Shown here piece after piece: positions 1-6,665 of a DNA stretch of 7,960 bases. Below the pieces are notes generated by a model that made no database searches, was not told where the DNA came from, and was given only the letters and a program-made list of their open reading frames with translations. Both the position numbers and the translations under genes were made by a program. The stretch lies in the NCBI GenBank assembly GCA_035293245.1, contig DATDOO010000034.1:1-7960 (forward strand). Reading direction: 5' to 3'. Source of the stretch: DATDOO01 sp035293245. Its GTDB lineage: Bacteria > Pseudomonadota > Gammaproteobacteria > Methylococcales > Methylococcaceae. The first letter of the stretch is position 1. Every line of letters starts with the position of its first letter.

Positions 1-428
1 GAGGTGCCGCCGGGCAGCGCATCCGGCGTTTCGGCGCCCGCCGCACCGCCTTCGACCGACACGCGCCAGGCGCTGGCCGCGCCGCGCGCGCGGGAAATCA
101 ATGTCAGGCGCGCCACCGAGCCGACGCTGGCCAGCGCTTCGCCGCGAAACCCCATGCTGCCGAGCCGTTCCAGGTCTTCCAGGCTGGCGATCTTGCTGGT
201 GGCGTGGCGGGCGAGCGCCAGCGGCAGTTCCTCGCGGGGAATCCCCGAGCCATCGTCGCGCACCCGGATCAGCCGTGCCCCGCCTGCCTCCACCTGCACG
301 TCGACGCGCTCAGCCCCGGCGTCCAGGGCGTTTTCCACCAACTCCTTGACCACCGACGCCGGGCGCTCGATGACTTCGCCGGCGGCGATCTGGTCGATCA
401 AAGGGTTGGGAAGAAGCTGGATAGGCAT
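1..428 (-). CDS. mutL: DNA mismatch repair protein MutL, N-terminal part (truncated by window edge)
   Basis: MutL couples mismatch recognition by MutS to downstream strand incision and excision. The first 142 residues are visible, reading leftward off the window. They form the start of the GHKL ATPase domain: an early DQIAAGEVIERP segment (residues 12-23), the ATP-lid and Mg-binding ENALDAGA motif with E32 and N33 (32-39), DDGSGI (58-63), HATSKI (75-80) and GFRGEAL (93-99). These are hallmark MutL/PMS motifs in the expected order and spacing. The ATG at 428-426 gives MPIQLLPN, the usual MutL beginning; the ribosome site before it is weak. The gene is divergent from tRNA-His, so its promoter must lie in 429-530, which also holds the tRNA promoter. 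The C-terminal dimerisation/endonuclease part is outside the window, so whether this MutL has the nuclease motif cannot be judged. Identification is firm. Confidence 0.97.
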   Translation of the reverse strand, partial: MPIQLLPNPLIDQIAAGEVIERPASVVKELVENALDAGAERVDVQVEAGGARLIRVRDDGSGIPREELPLALARHATSKIASLEDLERLGSMGFRGEALASVGSVARLTLISRARGAASAWRVSVEGGAAGAETPDALPGGT

Positions 429-477
429 CGAATTTACAATCTTACCTGTTCGAGAGGGCATCTGGACAAAAATGCGG

Positions 478-507
478 TTGACAAGACGCAGGCAAATTCA
501 CGAGAAT
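478..507 (+). promoter_or_regulatory. Probable sigma-70 promoter of tRNA-His
   Basis: A perfect -35 hexamer TTGACA is at 478-483, and a -10-like GAGAAT at 502-507 follows after an 18-base spacer. Transcription would begin near 514, about 20 bases before the tRNA, after a C/G-rich stretch of the sort seen at stable-RNA promoters. The -35 is convincing; the -10 matches only four of six consensus bases. Confidence 0.55.
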
Positions 508-532
508 CCGCAGTCCCTCGATCAGTTTCAGT

Positions 533-609
533 GGTGGACGTAGCTCAGTTGGTAGAGCCCCGGATTGTGATTCCGGTTGTCGTGGGTTCAAGCCCCATCG
601 TTCACCCCA
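533..609 (+). tRNA. tRNA-His (anticodon GTG)
   Basis: The sequence folds as a complete cloverleaf. The acceptor arm pairs 534-540 (GTGGACG) with 599-605 (CGTTCAC), including a G-T wobble. The D-arm core TAGCTCAGTTGGTAGAG starts at 541. The anticodon loop TTGTGAT is at 565-571 with GTG at 567-569, and the T loop TTCAAGC lies in the usual place. The extra G at 533 opposite C606 is the G-1 identity element that histidyl-tRNA synthetase requires, here encoded in the genome. CCA is encoded at 607-609. It reads the CAC/CAU histidine codons. It stands alone with its own promoter and terminator. Confidence 0.98.
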
Positions 610-616
610 ATAAATC

Positions 617-644
617 AAAGGCTTGCCAATGGCAAGCCTTTTTT
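617..644 (+). terminator. Rho-independent terminator after tRNA-His; possibly bidirectional
   Basis: AAGGCTTGCC (618-627) pairs perfectly with GGCAAGCCTT (631-640) around the loop AAT, and a run of T (639-644) follows on the plus strand. It begins 8 bases after the tRNA CCA end. On the minus strand the same hairpin is followed by TTTGATTTATT, a weaker T-rich tract. It also lies just past the aceF stop (668), so it probably ends the moaA-aceE-aceF transcript too. The plus-strand role is clear; the minus-strand role is inference. Confidence 0.9.
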
Positions 645-667
645 GTGTTCCCGGCGGAAAGCGCGCC

Positions 668-1948
668 TTACAACAACAGACGGCGCACGTCGGCGAGCAG
701 TTCCTTCAGCCGGTTCATGAAACGCGCCGCTGCCGCGCCGTCGATGACGCGGTGGTCGTAGGACAGGGATAGCGGCAGCATCAGGCGCGGGACGAACGCG
801 CCGTCTTGCCAGACCGGTTGGATGCGCGCCGGGCAGATGCCGAGGATGGCGACCTCCGGGGCGTTGATGATCGGCGTGAAATACTGGCCGCCGACGCCGC
901 CCAGGCTGGACAGGGTAAAAGTGCCGCCCTCGATTTCCTCACGCTTGAGGCGCTTGTCGCGGGCGCGCTGGCTCAGCGCAGAAATTTCCGCCGCAATGTC
1001 GAAGATGCGCTTGCCGCCCGCGTCGCGTACCACGGGCACCACCAGTCCGTCGGTGGTATCCACGGCTATGCCGATGTGATAGTAGTTCTTGTGGACGAGA
1101 TTCTCGCCGCTCGCGTCCAGGGAGGCGTTGAAGTCGGGATAGGTTTTGAGGGCGCCGATGACGGCTTCGACCAGGAACGGCAACGGCGTCAGCTTGACGC
1201 CCCGCTGGGCGGCTTCCTCCTTCAGAGACTTGCGGAAATCTTCCAGGTCGGTGATGTCGGCCATGTCGTGATGGCTGACGTGGGGGATGCTCACCCAGGC
1301 GCGGTGCAGGTAAGTGGCGGAGAGCTTCCGGATGCGCGAGCGCGGCTGGAGGTTCACCGGCCCGAAGGCGGCGAAGTCGATGACCGGCGCCGGGGCGACG
1401 GCGACCCCGAGGCCTGCGGGCTGTTGCAGGCGCATTTTGACGTAGGCCTGTACGTCGGCCTTGAGGATGCGCCCTTTGGGGCCCGTGGCCGGAATTTGCG
1501 TCAGGTCTGCGCCCAGTTCGCGGGCGAACAGGCGCACCGAGGGGCTGGCGTGGGGCAGGCCGCCGGTGGGTAGCGCTGGAACCGGAACGCCGGCCGACGC
1601 CTCGCGCCGCGGCGGTGGCACAGGCTTGGCCGGCTCCACGGGAGGCGGCGCGGCGGACTTCGTTTGGGCTGGCGCGGGAGGGGCTGGCGGCTCGGCCGCT
1701 CCGGTTTCCTCCGCCTCCAGCAGCGCAATCGCACTTCCCTCCCTCACCCGGTCGCCCGTGGCGACCTTCAGTTCCCGCACCACGCCGGCGAGGGGCGAAG
1801 GCACTTCCATGCTGGCCTTGTCGCTTTCCAGGGTGATGAGGGAGCCGTCCTTTTCCACCCGGTCGCCGGGCTTGACCAGCACTTCGATGACTTCCACATC
1901 CTTGACGTCGCCGATGTTCGGTACGCGGACCAGTGTTTCGTTCGCCAT
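668..1948 (-). CDS. aceF: Pyruvate dehydrogenase E2, dihydrolipoamide acetyltransferase
   Basis: E2 forms the core of the cytoplasmic pyruvate dehydrogenase complex and moves the acetyl group from E1 to coenzyme A through a swinging lipoyl arm. The 426-residue protein has one lipoyl domain (about 1-80) with the lipoylated lysine K44 in ESDKASMEV. An Ala/Pro-rich flexible linker (about 82-132) follows, then a peripheral-subunit-binding domain (about 134-170, SPSVRLFARELG to AYV). The catalytic acyltransferase domain (about 200-426) carries the active-site motif DHRVIDG with H399 and D403 near the C-terminus. E. coli AceF has three lipoyl domains; this one has one, which is common elsewhere in the family. 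I chose the ATG at 1948 because MANETLVRVPNIGD is the normal family start and GGAG stands just upstream; the frame is open further upstream only where it overlaps aceE. It is 10 bases downstream of aceE, hence co-transcribed. No lpd gene follows. Confidence 0.97.
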   Translation of the reverse strand: MANETLVRVPNIGDVKDVEVIEVLVKPGDRVEKDGSLITLESDKASMEVPSPLAGVVRELKVATGDRVREGSAIALLEAEETGAAEPPAPPAPAQTKSAAPPPVEPAKPVPPPRREASAGVPVPALPTGGLPHASPSVRLFARELGADLTQIPATGPKGRILKADVQAYVKMRLQQPAGLGVAVAPAPVIDFAAFGPVNLQPRSRIRKLSATYLHRAWVSIPHVSHHDMADITDLEDFRKSLKEEAAQRGVKLTPLPFLVEAVIGALKTYPDFNASLDASGENLVHKNYYHIGIAVDTTDGLVVPVVRDAGGKRIFDIAAEISALSQRARDKRLKREEIEGGTFTLSSLGGVGGQYFTPIINAPEVAILGICPARIQPVWQDGAFVPRLMLPLSLSYDHRVIDGAAAARFMNRLKELLADVRRLLL

Positions 1949-1953
1949 GGCCG

Positions 1954-1961
1954 TCTCCTCA
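1954..1961 (-). promoter_or_regulatory. aceF ribosome-binding site overlapping the aceE stop codon
   Basis: On the minus strand the bases TGAGGAGA contain the aceE stop TGA (1961-1959) and a strong Shine-Dalgarno GAGGAGA, five bases before the aceF ATG. This arrangement favours translational coupling of E1 and E2 and fixes the aceF start at 1948. Confidence 0.8.
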
Positions 1962-4628
1962 GACCGTGGCCGGATTGGGGGCGTCGGCGTCGAGGCCGTA
2001 GCGCGCGATGGCCTCAGACACCTTGCCGGGGTCGAGGCGGCCCTCGTCGGCCAGAGCTTTGAGGGCGGCGACGGCAATGTGCTGGCGGTCCACCTCGAAG
2101 AAGCGACGCAAAGCAAGGCGTCCGTCGCTGCGGCCGAAACCGTCGGCGCCCAGGGTGACGTAGCGGTGCGCCAGGAAGGGACGGATTTGCTCGGCGTAGA
2201 GGTGCATGTAGTCGGTTGCCGCCACGATCGGGCCTTGCGTCGTCTGCAACTGTTCCGCGACATAAGGGACGCGCGCGGAACTGCCCGGATGCAGGCGGTT
2301 CCAGCGTTCGCAATCCTGTCCGTCGCGATTCAGCTCGTTAAAGCTGGTGACGCTCCACACGTTGGCCGCGATGCCGTAATCGTCGCGCAGCAAATCGGCG
2401 GCGGCCAGCACTTCGCGCAGGATGGCGCCGCTGCCCAGCAACTGGATGGAAGCCTCCCTACCGCCGTCCACCAAACGGTACATGCCGCGGATCACGCCTT
2501 CCGCCGCGCCCTCGGGCAGGGGCGGATGGGCGTAGTTTTCGTTCATGACGGTGAGGTAGTAGAAAACCCGCTCGTTGTCGACGTACATGCGCTTCAAGCC
2601 GGCGTGGACGATGACCGCCAACTCCCCCATGAAAGCGGGGTCGTAGGCTATGCAGTTGGGGATGCAGGCGGCGTGGAGGTGGCTGTGGCCGTCCTGGTGC
2701 TGCAAGCCCTCGCCAGCCAAGGTGGTGCGCCCCGCCGTACCGCCGATCAGGAAGCCGCGCGCCTGCAGGTCGCCCGCCGCCCAGGCCAGGTCGCCGATGC
2801 GCTGGAAGCCGAACATGGAATAGAAGATGTAGAACGGCACCATGGGCAGGCCATGGTTGCTGTAGGCCGTGCCGGCGGCGAGCCAGGAGCCGAACGCGCC
2901 GGCTTCGCAGATGCCTTCTTCCAGCATCTGGCCCTTGCGGTCCTCGCGGTAGAAATTGATCTGGTCCGCGTCCACCGGTTCGTAAAGCTGGCCGGTCGGT
3001 GCATAGATGCCGTACTGCCGGAACAGGCCCTCCATGCCGAAGGTGCGCGCCTCGTCCGGGACGATGGGCACCATGTACTTGCCGATGTCCCCGTCCTTGA
3101 GCAGGGTGGTGAGGAGGCGCACGAACGCCATGGTGGTGGACAGCTCGCGCCCTTCGCTGCCCTTGAGCAGGGCGTCGAAAACGCTCAATTCCGGCAGGCG
3201 CGGCAGCGTGGTGTCCGTGCTGCGGGAAGGCAGGTAGCCGCCCAGTTCTTTACGGCGGCTGTGCAGGTATTGCATTTCCGGGCTGTCGTCCGCCGGCTTG
3301 TAAAACGGCGTTTCGGCGATCTGCTCGTCGGGGATGGGAATGTGGAAGCGGTCGCGGAACGCCTTGAGGGCGGCCACGTCCATTTTTTTCTGCTGGTGGG
3401 CCACCATCAGGCCCTCGCCGGCCACGCCCATGCCGTAGCCCTTGACCGTCTTGGCCAGGATCACCGTGGGCTGGTCATTGTGGTTCACGGCGGCGTGGTA
3501 GGCGGCATAAATCTTGTGCGGGTCGTGGCCGCCGCGGCTCAGGCGGTAGATCTCGTCGTCCGTCATGTTGGCGACCATCGCCTTGAGCTCCGGGTATTTG
3601 CCGAAAAAGTGCTCGCGGGTGTACGCCCCGCCCTTGGCCTTGTAAGCCTGGTATTCGCCATCGACGACCTCCTCCATGCGCTTTTTCAGTAGGCCCTTGG
3701 AGTCTTTCGCCAGCAGGGCGTCCCACTGGGAGCCCCAGATGACCTTGATGACGTTCCAGCCCGCGCCCCGGAACGAGCCTTCCAGTTCCTGGATGATCTT
3801 GCCGTCGCCACGCACCGGGCCGTCCAGGCGCTGCAGGTTGCAGTTGACCACGAAGATCAGGTTGTCCAGCTTCTCCCGGCCCGCCAGGCCGATGGCGCCC
3901 ATGGATTCCGGCTCGTCCATCTCGCCGTCGCCGCAGAAGCACCACACCTTGCGCTCGGAAGGCTGGAGCAGGCCGCGGTTCTCCAGGTATTTCATGAAGC
4001 GCGCCTGGTAAATGGCCATCAATGGGCCGAGGCCCATGGACACGGTGGGGAACTGCCAGAAGTCCGGCATCAACCAGGGATGGGGGTAGGACGACAGCCC
4101 CTTGCCGCCGACCTCGCGGCGGAAATTGTCCAGTTGCTCCTCGCTCAACCGGCCTTCCAGAAAGGCGCGGGCGTAAATGCCGGGCGAGGAATGGCCCTGG
4201 AAGAACACCAGGTCGCCCTCGTAGCCACTGCCGGGGCCGTGGAAGAAGTGATTGAAACCGATTTCATACAGCGTGGCCGAGGACGCATAGCTGGCGATGT
4301 GGCCGCCGTATTCCGAGGATTCGCGGTTGGCGCGCAACACCATGGCGACCGCATTCCAGCGGATCAGCGAGCGGATGCGGTGCTCCAGCGCCGGATCGCC
4401 CGGCGTGCGCGTCTCGAGGTGCGGCGGGATGGTGTTGAGATAAGCGGTAGTGGCCCGGTAGGGCAGGTTCACCCCCTCGCGGCGCGCCTGGTCGATGAGC
4501 GTTTCGAGGATCTGGTGGGCGCGTGTGGGACCTTCGCGCTCGATGACCGCCGCGAGCGCTTCGAGCCACTCGCGCGTCTCCAGCGGATCGGGGTCGGACA
4601 TTACGTTGTTATTGTTGGCTTCGGTCAT
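1959..4628 (-). CDS. aceE: Pyruvate dehydrogenase E1 component (homodimeric, thiamine diphosphate-dependent)
   Basis: E1 decarboxylates pyruvate on thiamine diphosphate and reductively acetylates the lipoyl arm of E2. The 889-residue protein matches the E. coli-type single-chain E1 (887 residues) in length and throughout its sequence. The ThDP/Mg motif runs from GDG (233-235) to NCN (262-264). Histidines H110, H146 (QGHSSPG) and H411 (VAHQQKKM) fall where E. coli AceE has active-site H106, H142 and H407. Later blocks include DEARTFGMEGLFRQ, FGFQRIGDLAWAAGD and GLQHQDGHSHL. The frame is open to 4679, but the extra 17 codons would run into moaA. The ATG at 4628 has a modest GAG-type site (CGAGA) before it. 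A second ATG at 4601 (MSDPDPLETREW) resembles the E. coli start more but lacks a ribosome site. It lies 34 bases after moaA and 10 before aceF. Confidence 0.97.
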   Translation of the reverse strand: MTEANNNNVMSDPDPLETREWLEALAAVIEREGPTRAHQILETLIDQARREGVNLPYRATTAYLNTIPPHLETRTPGDPALEHRIRSLIRWNAVAMVLRANRESSEYGGHIASYASSATLYEIGFNHFFHGPGSGYEGDLVFFQGHSSPGIYARAFLEGRLSEEQLDNFRREVGGKGLSSYPHPWLMPDFWQFPTVSMGLGPLMAIYQARFMKYLENRGLLQPSERKVWCFCGDGEMDEPESMGAIGLAGREKLDNLIFVVNCNLQRLDGPVRGDGKIIQELEGSFRGAGWNVIKVIWGSQWDALLAKDSKGLLKKRMEEVVDGEYQAYKAKGGAYTREHFFGKYPELKAMVANMTDDEIYRLSRGGHDPHKIYAAYHAAVNHNDQPTVILAKTVKGYGMGVAGEGLMVAHQQKKMDVAALKAFRDRFHIPIPDEQIAETPFYKPADDSPEMQYLHSRRKELGGYLPSRSTDTTLPRLPELSVFDALLKGSEGRELSTTMAFVRLLTTLLKDGDIGKYMVPIVPDEARTFGMEGLFRQYGIYAPTGQLYEPVDADQINFYREDRKGQMLEEGICEAGAFGSWLAAGTAYSNHGLPMVPFYIFYSMFGFQRIGDLAWAAGDLQARGFLIGGTAGRTTLAGEGLQHQDGHSHLHAACIPNCIAYDPAFMGELAVIVHAGLKRMYVDNERVFYYLTVMNENYAHPPLPEGAAEGVIRGMYRLVDGGREASIQLLGSGAILREVLAAADLLRDDYGIAANVWSVTSFNELNRDGQDCERWNRLHPGSSARVPYVAEQLQTTQGPIVAATDYMHLYAEQIRPFLAHRYVTLGADGFGRSDGRLALRRFFEVDRQHIAVAALKALADEGRLDPGKVSEAIARYGLDADAPNPATV

Positions 4629-4662
4629 GACATTCTCGTTGGATCGAACAGTTCCAGGCGGC

Positions 4663-5667
4663 TTAGCCGCCCGTGACATTCATGTGGCGGAAAATCACCG
4701 GTTTGGCACCTACGTCGAAATGGTGCCGCTCCGGCTTGATCGCCATCGCCCGGACGATGGCCTGTCTCAGGCGTTCCTCGTCGCCGGGATGAGCGCGCAA
4801 TACGTGCTTGAGGTCCACCGAGTGTTCGTTGCCCAGGCACAGGAGCAGGCGTCCTTCCACGGTGACGCGCACCCGGTTGCAACTGGCGCAGAAGTTGTGG
4901 CTGTGCGGCGAGATGAAGCCCACGCGCGTGTCCGTCTCCGCCACGCGCCAGTAACGCGACGGCCCGCCGGTGCTTTCGGGAGTCGGCAGCAGGGTGAAAT
5001 GGCTTTCCAGGTCGCGGCGGATGGCCTCGCTCGAGTAATAAAGCTCGCCGCGGTCATGGCCGTCCACCTGGCCCAGCGGCATTTCCTCGATAAAGCTGAC
5101 GTCCAGGCCGCGCTCGACGGCGTAAGCGACCAGATCGGGCGTCTCCTCGTGGTTGCGGTTTTTCAGCACCACCGCGTTGAGCTTGATGCGCTCGAAGCCC
5201 GCCTCGCGCGCCGCCTCGATGCCGGCGAGCACCCGCTCCAGATCGCCGACACGGGTGATACGGCGGAATTTGTCCGCGTCCAGGCTGTCCACGCTGATAT
5301 TGAGCCGCTTGACCCCCGCCGCCCTCAGCCGTTCGGCGCTGGCTTCCAGTTGCGAGCCGTTGGTGGTCAACGTCAGTTCCCGCAGGCCGGGCAAGCCGCC
5401 GATGTCTTCCAGCAACTCCAGCGCGCCCTTGCGCACCAAGGGTTCGCCGCCGGTAACGCGAATTTTCGTCACGCCCAGTTCCACGAACGCCCGCGCCACG
5501 GTGTGCAGTTCCTCCAGCGTCAACACCTGCGCGCGCGGCAGAAAGGTCATGTGTTCCGCCATGCAATAGACGCAGCGGAAATCGCAGCGGTCGGTGATCG
5601 ACAGCCTTAGATAGGTCACCCGGCGGCCGAAGCGGTCGATCAGGGCGGGAGGGGCGGATTGGCTCAT
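4663..5667 (-). CDS. moaA: GTP 3',8-cyclase MoaA, molybdenum cofactor biosynthesis
   Basis: MoaA is a radical-SAM enzyme that converts GTP to 3',8-cyclo-7,8-dihydro-GTP, which MoaC turns into cyclic pyranopterin monophosphate, in the first stage of molybdopterin synthesis. The 334-residue protein is full length. The radical-SAM cluster cysteines are C28, C32 and C35 (CDFRCVYC), followed by the SAM-contacting GGEP at 73-76. The second, GTP-binding Fe-S cluster uses C260, C263 and C277 (CASCNRVRV, then LLLC). The C-terminus ends in the conserved GG pair (NVTGG), required for activity in the family. The ATG at 5667 gives the normal N-terminus (LRLSITDRC begins at residue 20), although no good ribosome site precedes it. 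No other moa genes are adjacent. It lies directly upstream of aceE, an unusual neighbour, with no terminator seen in the 34-base gap. Confidence 0.96.
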   Translation of the reverse strand: MSQSAPPALIDRFGRRVTYLRLSITDRCDFRCVYCMAEHMTFLPRAQVLTLEELHTVARAFVELGVTKIRVTGGEPLVRKGALELLEDIGGLPGLRELTLTTNGSQLEASAERLRAAGVKRLNISVDSLDADKFRRITRVGDLERVLAGIEAAREAGFERIKLNAVVLKNRNHEETPDLVAYAVERGLDVSFIEEMPLGQVDGHDRGELYYSSEAIRRDLESHFTLLPTPESTGGPSRYWRVAETDTRVGFISPHSHNFCASCNRVRVTVEGRLLLCLGNEHSVDLKHVLRAHPGDEERLRQAIVRAMAIKPERHHFDVGAKPVIFRHMNVTGG

Positions 5668-5695
5668 CTACGCGGAAAGGGTTCTGGAGGTGCGC

Positions 5696-5722
5696 ATTCT
5701 AGAGATTTATCGCCTTGGGCAA
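5696..5722 (-). promoter_or_regulatory. Possible promoter of moaA (and perhaps the aceEF genes)
   Basis: In the 102-base gap between the vapC stop and moaA, the minus strand has TTGCCC (5722-5717) and TAGAAT (5701-5696) separated by 15 bases. The -10 is good; the spacing is short and the -35 matches only four bases. A CGCCTT/AAGGCG stem (5711-5716 with 5723-5728) overlaps the -35. There is too little space for a Moco riboswitch of usual size. Tentative. Confidence 0.3.
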
Positions 5723-5731
5723 AAGGCGCGG
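5716..5731. repeat. 16-base direct repeat, copy 1 (left of vapBC)
   Basis: TGGGCAAAAGGCGCGG occurs here and again, identical and in the same orientation, at 6666-6681. The two copies bracket the vapBC pair. The exact match is seen directly; its meaning (insertion scar, recombination site or chance) is unknown. Confidence 0.7.
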
Positions 5732-5769
5732 AATTTGGGAAGGCTGTAGAGGGTTGAATCGGTTGCCCG

Positions 5770-6210
5770 TCAGGCAGGCGATGCAATAACAACCAGATTT
5801 TCCGCGGTTGCCCCGTTCACAATTTCTGGATCGACCCGCTTGTCGAAAGTCACGAAGCGGCCACCATTGCGTACTGCGAGCGCCAGCAAATAAGCATCCG
5901 TCAATTGCCGGTGGCCCAACAGGCGCGACCAATCCAGCACACCCCTTTCAAGAAAACTCAGATTGGCCGGCCAGAACGCATGATCCGGGTTCGCGGCGGC
6001 TTCGGCCAGGCGTGCGGCCACTTGGGCGGCGGGAAAGAATCCAGGATAGGACGGCTGCGCCATGATACGGATGCAACCGTTTTGCGTGAGCGGGCACGAA
6101 GCCCAACCGTGTTCAAGCTCCCGCGCCAACCAGTTCACGGCAAGGGCATGATGTATATGTCCCGCGTCCAGCAAGGCGATCAGCACGTTCACATCCAGCA
6201 AGGCGCGCAT
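5770..6210 (-). CDS. PIN-domain ribonuclease toxin, VapC family
   Basis: VapC-type toxins are Mg-dependent PIN-domain RNases that cut RNA (in studied members initiator tRNA or rRNA) when freed from their antitoxin. This 146-residue protein has a typical PIN layout: LLDVNVLIALLD with metal-binding D6, the CPLTQNGCIRI segment (39-49), TDAYLLALA with D105, and FVTFDKRV with D123. At the second acidic position of many PIN toxins the motif here reads TQNG, with Q43; this variant also occurs in related toxins, so activity is not excluded. The ATG at 6210 overlaps the antitoxin stop by one base (TGATG on the minus strand). A TTG codon just before it would need to initiate inside the antitoxin stop region and is less likely. 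No clear terminator follows, so reading into moaA is possible. Family assignment is strong; the target is unknown. Confidence 0.9.
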   Translation of the reverse strand: MRALLDVNVLIALLDAGHIHHALAVNWLARELEHGWASCPLTQNGCIRIMAQPSYPGFFPAAQVAARLAEAAANPDHAFWPANLSFLERGVLDWSRLLGHRQLTDAYLLALAVRNGGRFVTFDKRVDPEIVNGATAENLVVIASPA

Positions 6211-6458
6211 CAAACGCCCTCGGCATCCCGCAGATTGTCGATCAGATCGTTCGAAACAACCAACCCACGCGAAGGAAAGGGGCGAAAGCCGCCAACCACC
6301 TTTTCTCCTTCTCGCGGCGAACCCGGATCGTCGGGCGTTCCCGCCAACGCCTTGCGCAGCAAGCGCGAAATCATCTGCCCCGCAGAAACATGCTGCTGCC
6401 TGGAGAGTTCTTTGGCAGCGGCCAGAACATCGTCATCAATATCCAAAGTGGTACGCAT
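6210..6458 (-). CDS. VapB-like ribbon-helix-helix antitoxin
   Basis: This is the first gene of the toxin-antitoxin pair and the probable repressor of its own promoter. The 82-residue protein starts MRTTLDIDDDVLAAAKE, a ribbon-helix-helix DNA-binding segment (about 1-40: beta strand, then helices through QMISRLLRKAL). A flexible acidic stretch leads to the toxin-wrapping tail GGFRPFPSRGLVVSNDLIDNLR (56-77), a tail type regularly found with PIN toxins of this class. I chose the ATG at 6458 because AGAGG stands six bases before it; an in-frame ATG at 6473 lacks a ribosome site. The stop overlaps the vapC start by one base, so the two are translationally coupled. Confidence 0.88.
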   Translation of the reverse strand: MRTTLDIDDDVLAAAKELSRQQHVSAGQMISRLLRKALAGTPDDPGSPREGEKVVGGFRPFPSRGLVVSNDLIDNLRDAEGV

Positions 6459-6488
6459 CGCTGCCTCTCGCATTAGGTGATGCAAAAA

Positions 6489-6498
6489 CATCATGATG
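6489..6498. promoter_or_regulatory. Palindromic operator candidate of the vapBC pair
   Basis: CATCATGATG is a perfect 10-base palindrome that overlaps the predicted -10 of the vapBC promoter by three bases, about 30 bases before the antitoxin start. Ribbon-helix-helix antitoxins bind short palindromes at such positions, so this is a natural autoregulatory site. Binding is inferred. Confidence 0.45.
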
Positions 6499-6524
6499 AT
6501 AATGCACCAAGTGCCGCGCATCAA
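6496..6524 (-). promoter_or_regulatory. Predicted sigma-70 promoter of the vapBC pair
   Basis: Minus strand: -35 TTGATG (6524-6519), a 17-base spacer, -10 TATCAT (6501-6496). Transcription would start near 6489, giving a leader of about 30 bases before the antitoxin ATG. Spacing is ideal and each hexamer differs from consensus at one or two bases. Confidence 0.6.
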
Positions 6525-6560
6525 TTTCGTTCTTGATCGTCAACCCGGCTCGCAAATTTC

Positions 6561-6589
6561 GTCTGTCGTCGGGGAAGCGGACAACAAGG
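6561..6589. repeat. Repeat box copy A (TCTGYCGTCG box) upstream of vapBC
   Basis: These 29 bases align without gaps to 7764-7792: 22 are identical and all seven differences are transitions. Shared runs include GTCTG, CGTCG and AACAA. Both copies are in the same orientation, upstream of a minus-strand toxin-antitoxin pair and near an arm of the GGGGACGG palindrome. The similarity is seen directly; common descent is inference. Confidence 0.65.
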
Positions 6590-6590
6590 C

Positions 6591-6606
6591 TAAATAAATC
6601 CGTCCC
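6591..6606. repeat. Single arm of the GGGGACGG palindrome family
   Basis: TAAATAAATCCGTCCC is identical over 16 bases to the right arm of the 54-base palindrome (7222-7237). The similarity continues loosely into the T-run that follows (two mismatches, then TTTT). The matching left arm is absent, so this is a half or decayed copy. Confidence 0.75.
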
Positions 6607-6628
6607 GATTTTTATGCCGATTTTTATG
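6605..6628. repeat. Tandem duplication of a 12-base unit
   Basis: CCGATTTTTATG occurs twice in direct succession, with no mismatch (6605-6616 and 6617-6628). The first unit begins inside the palindrome arm, so the duplication arose at the edge of that repeat. It could be replication slippage or a doubled protein-binding site. Confidence 0.8.
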
Positions 6629-6648
6629 TATAAATGCGGTCCTTTTGT

Positions 6649-6664
6649 GTCAGAGGTTTCTGAC
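6649..6664. other. Short perfect stem-loop
   Basis: GTCAGA and TCTGAC pair around the loop GGTT. No T-run follows on either strand, so it is not a typical terminator. It lies between the two divergent genes and could be an operator. Confidence 0.4.
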
Positions 6665-6665
6665 G

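Noticed and set aside
1461..3692. A 743-codon open frame on the plus strand, with another at 806-1573
   Set aside because: Both lie opposite aceE and aceF. Their predicted proteins are composition-driven, full of Ala, Gly, Val, His and Arg and without any recognisable domain. Long antisense frames are expected opposite GC-rich genes.
5668..5769. Moco (molybdenum cofactor) riboswitch upstream of moaA
   Set aside because: Only 102 bases are available, and the only stem seen is a simple CGCCTT/AAGGCG; the multi-helix Moco motif is not apparent.
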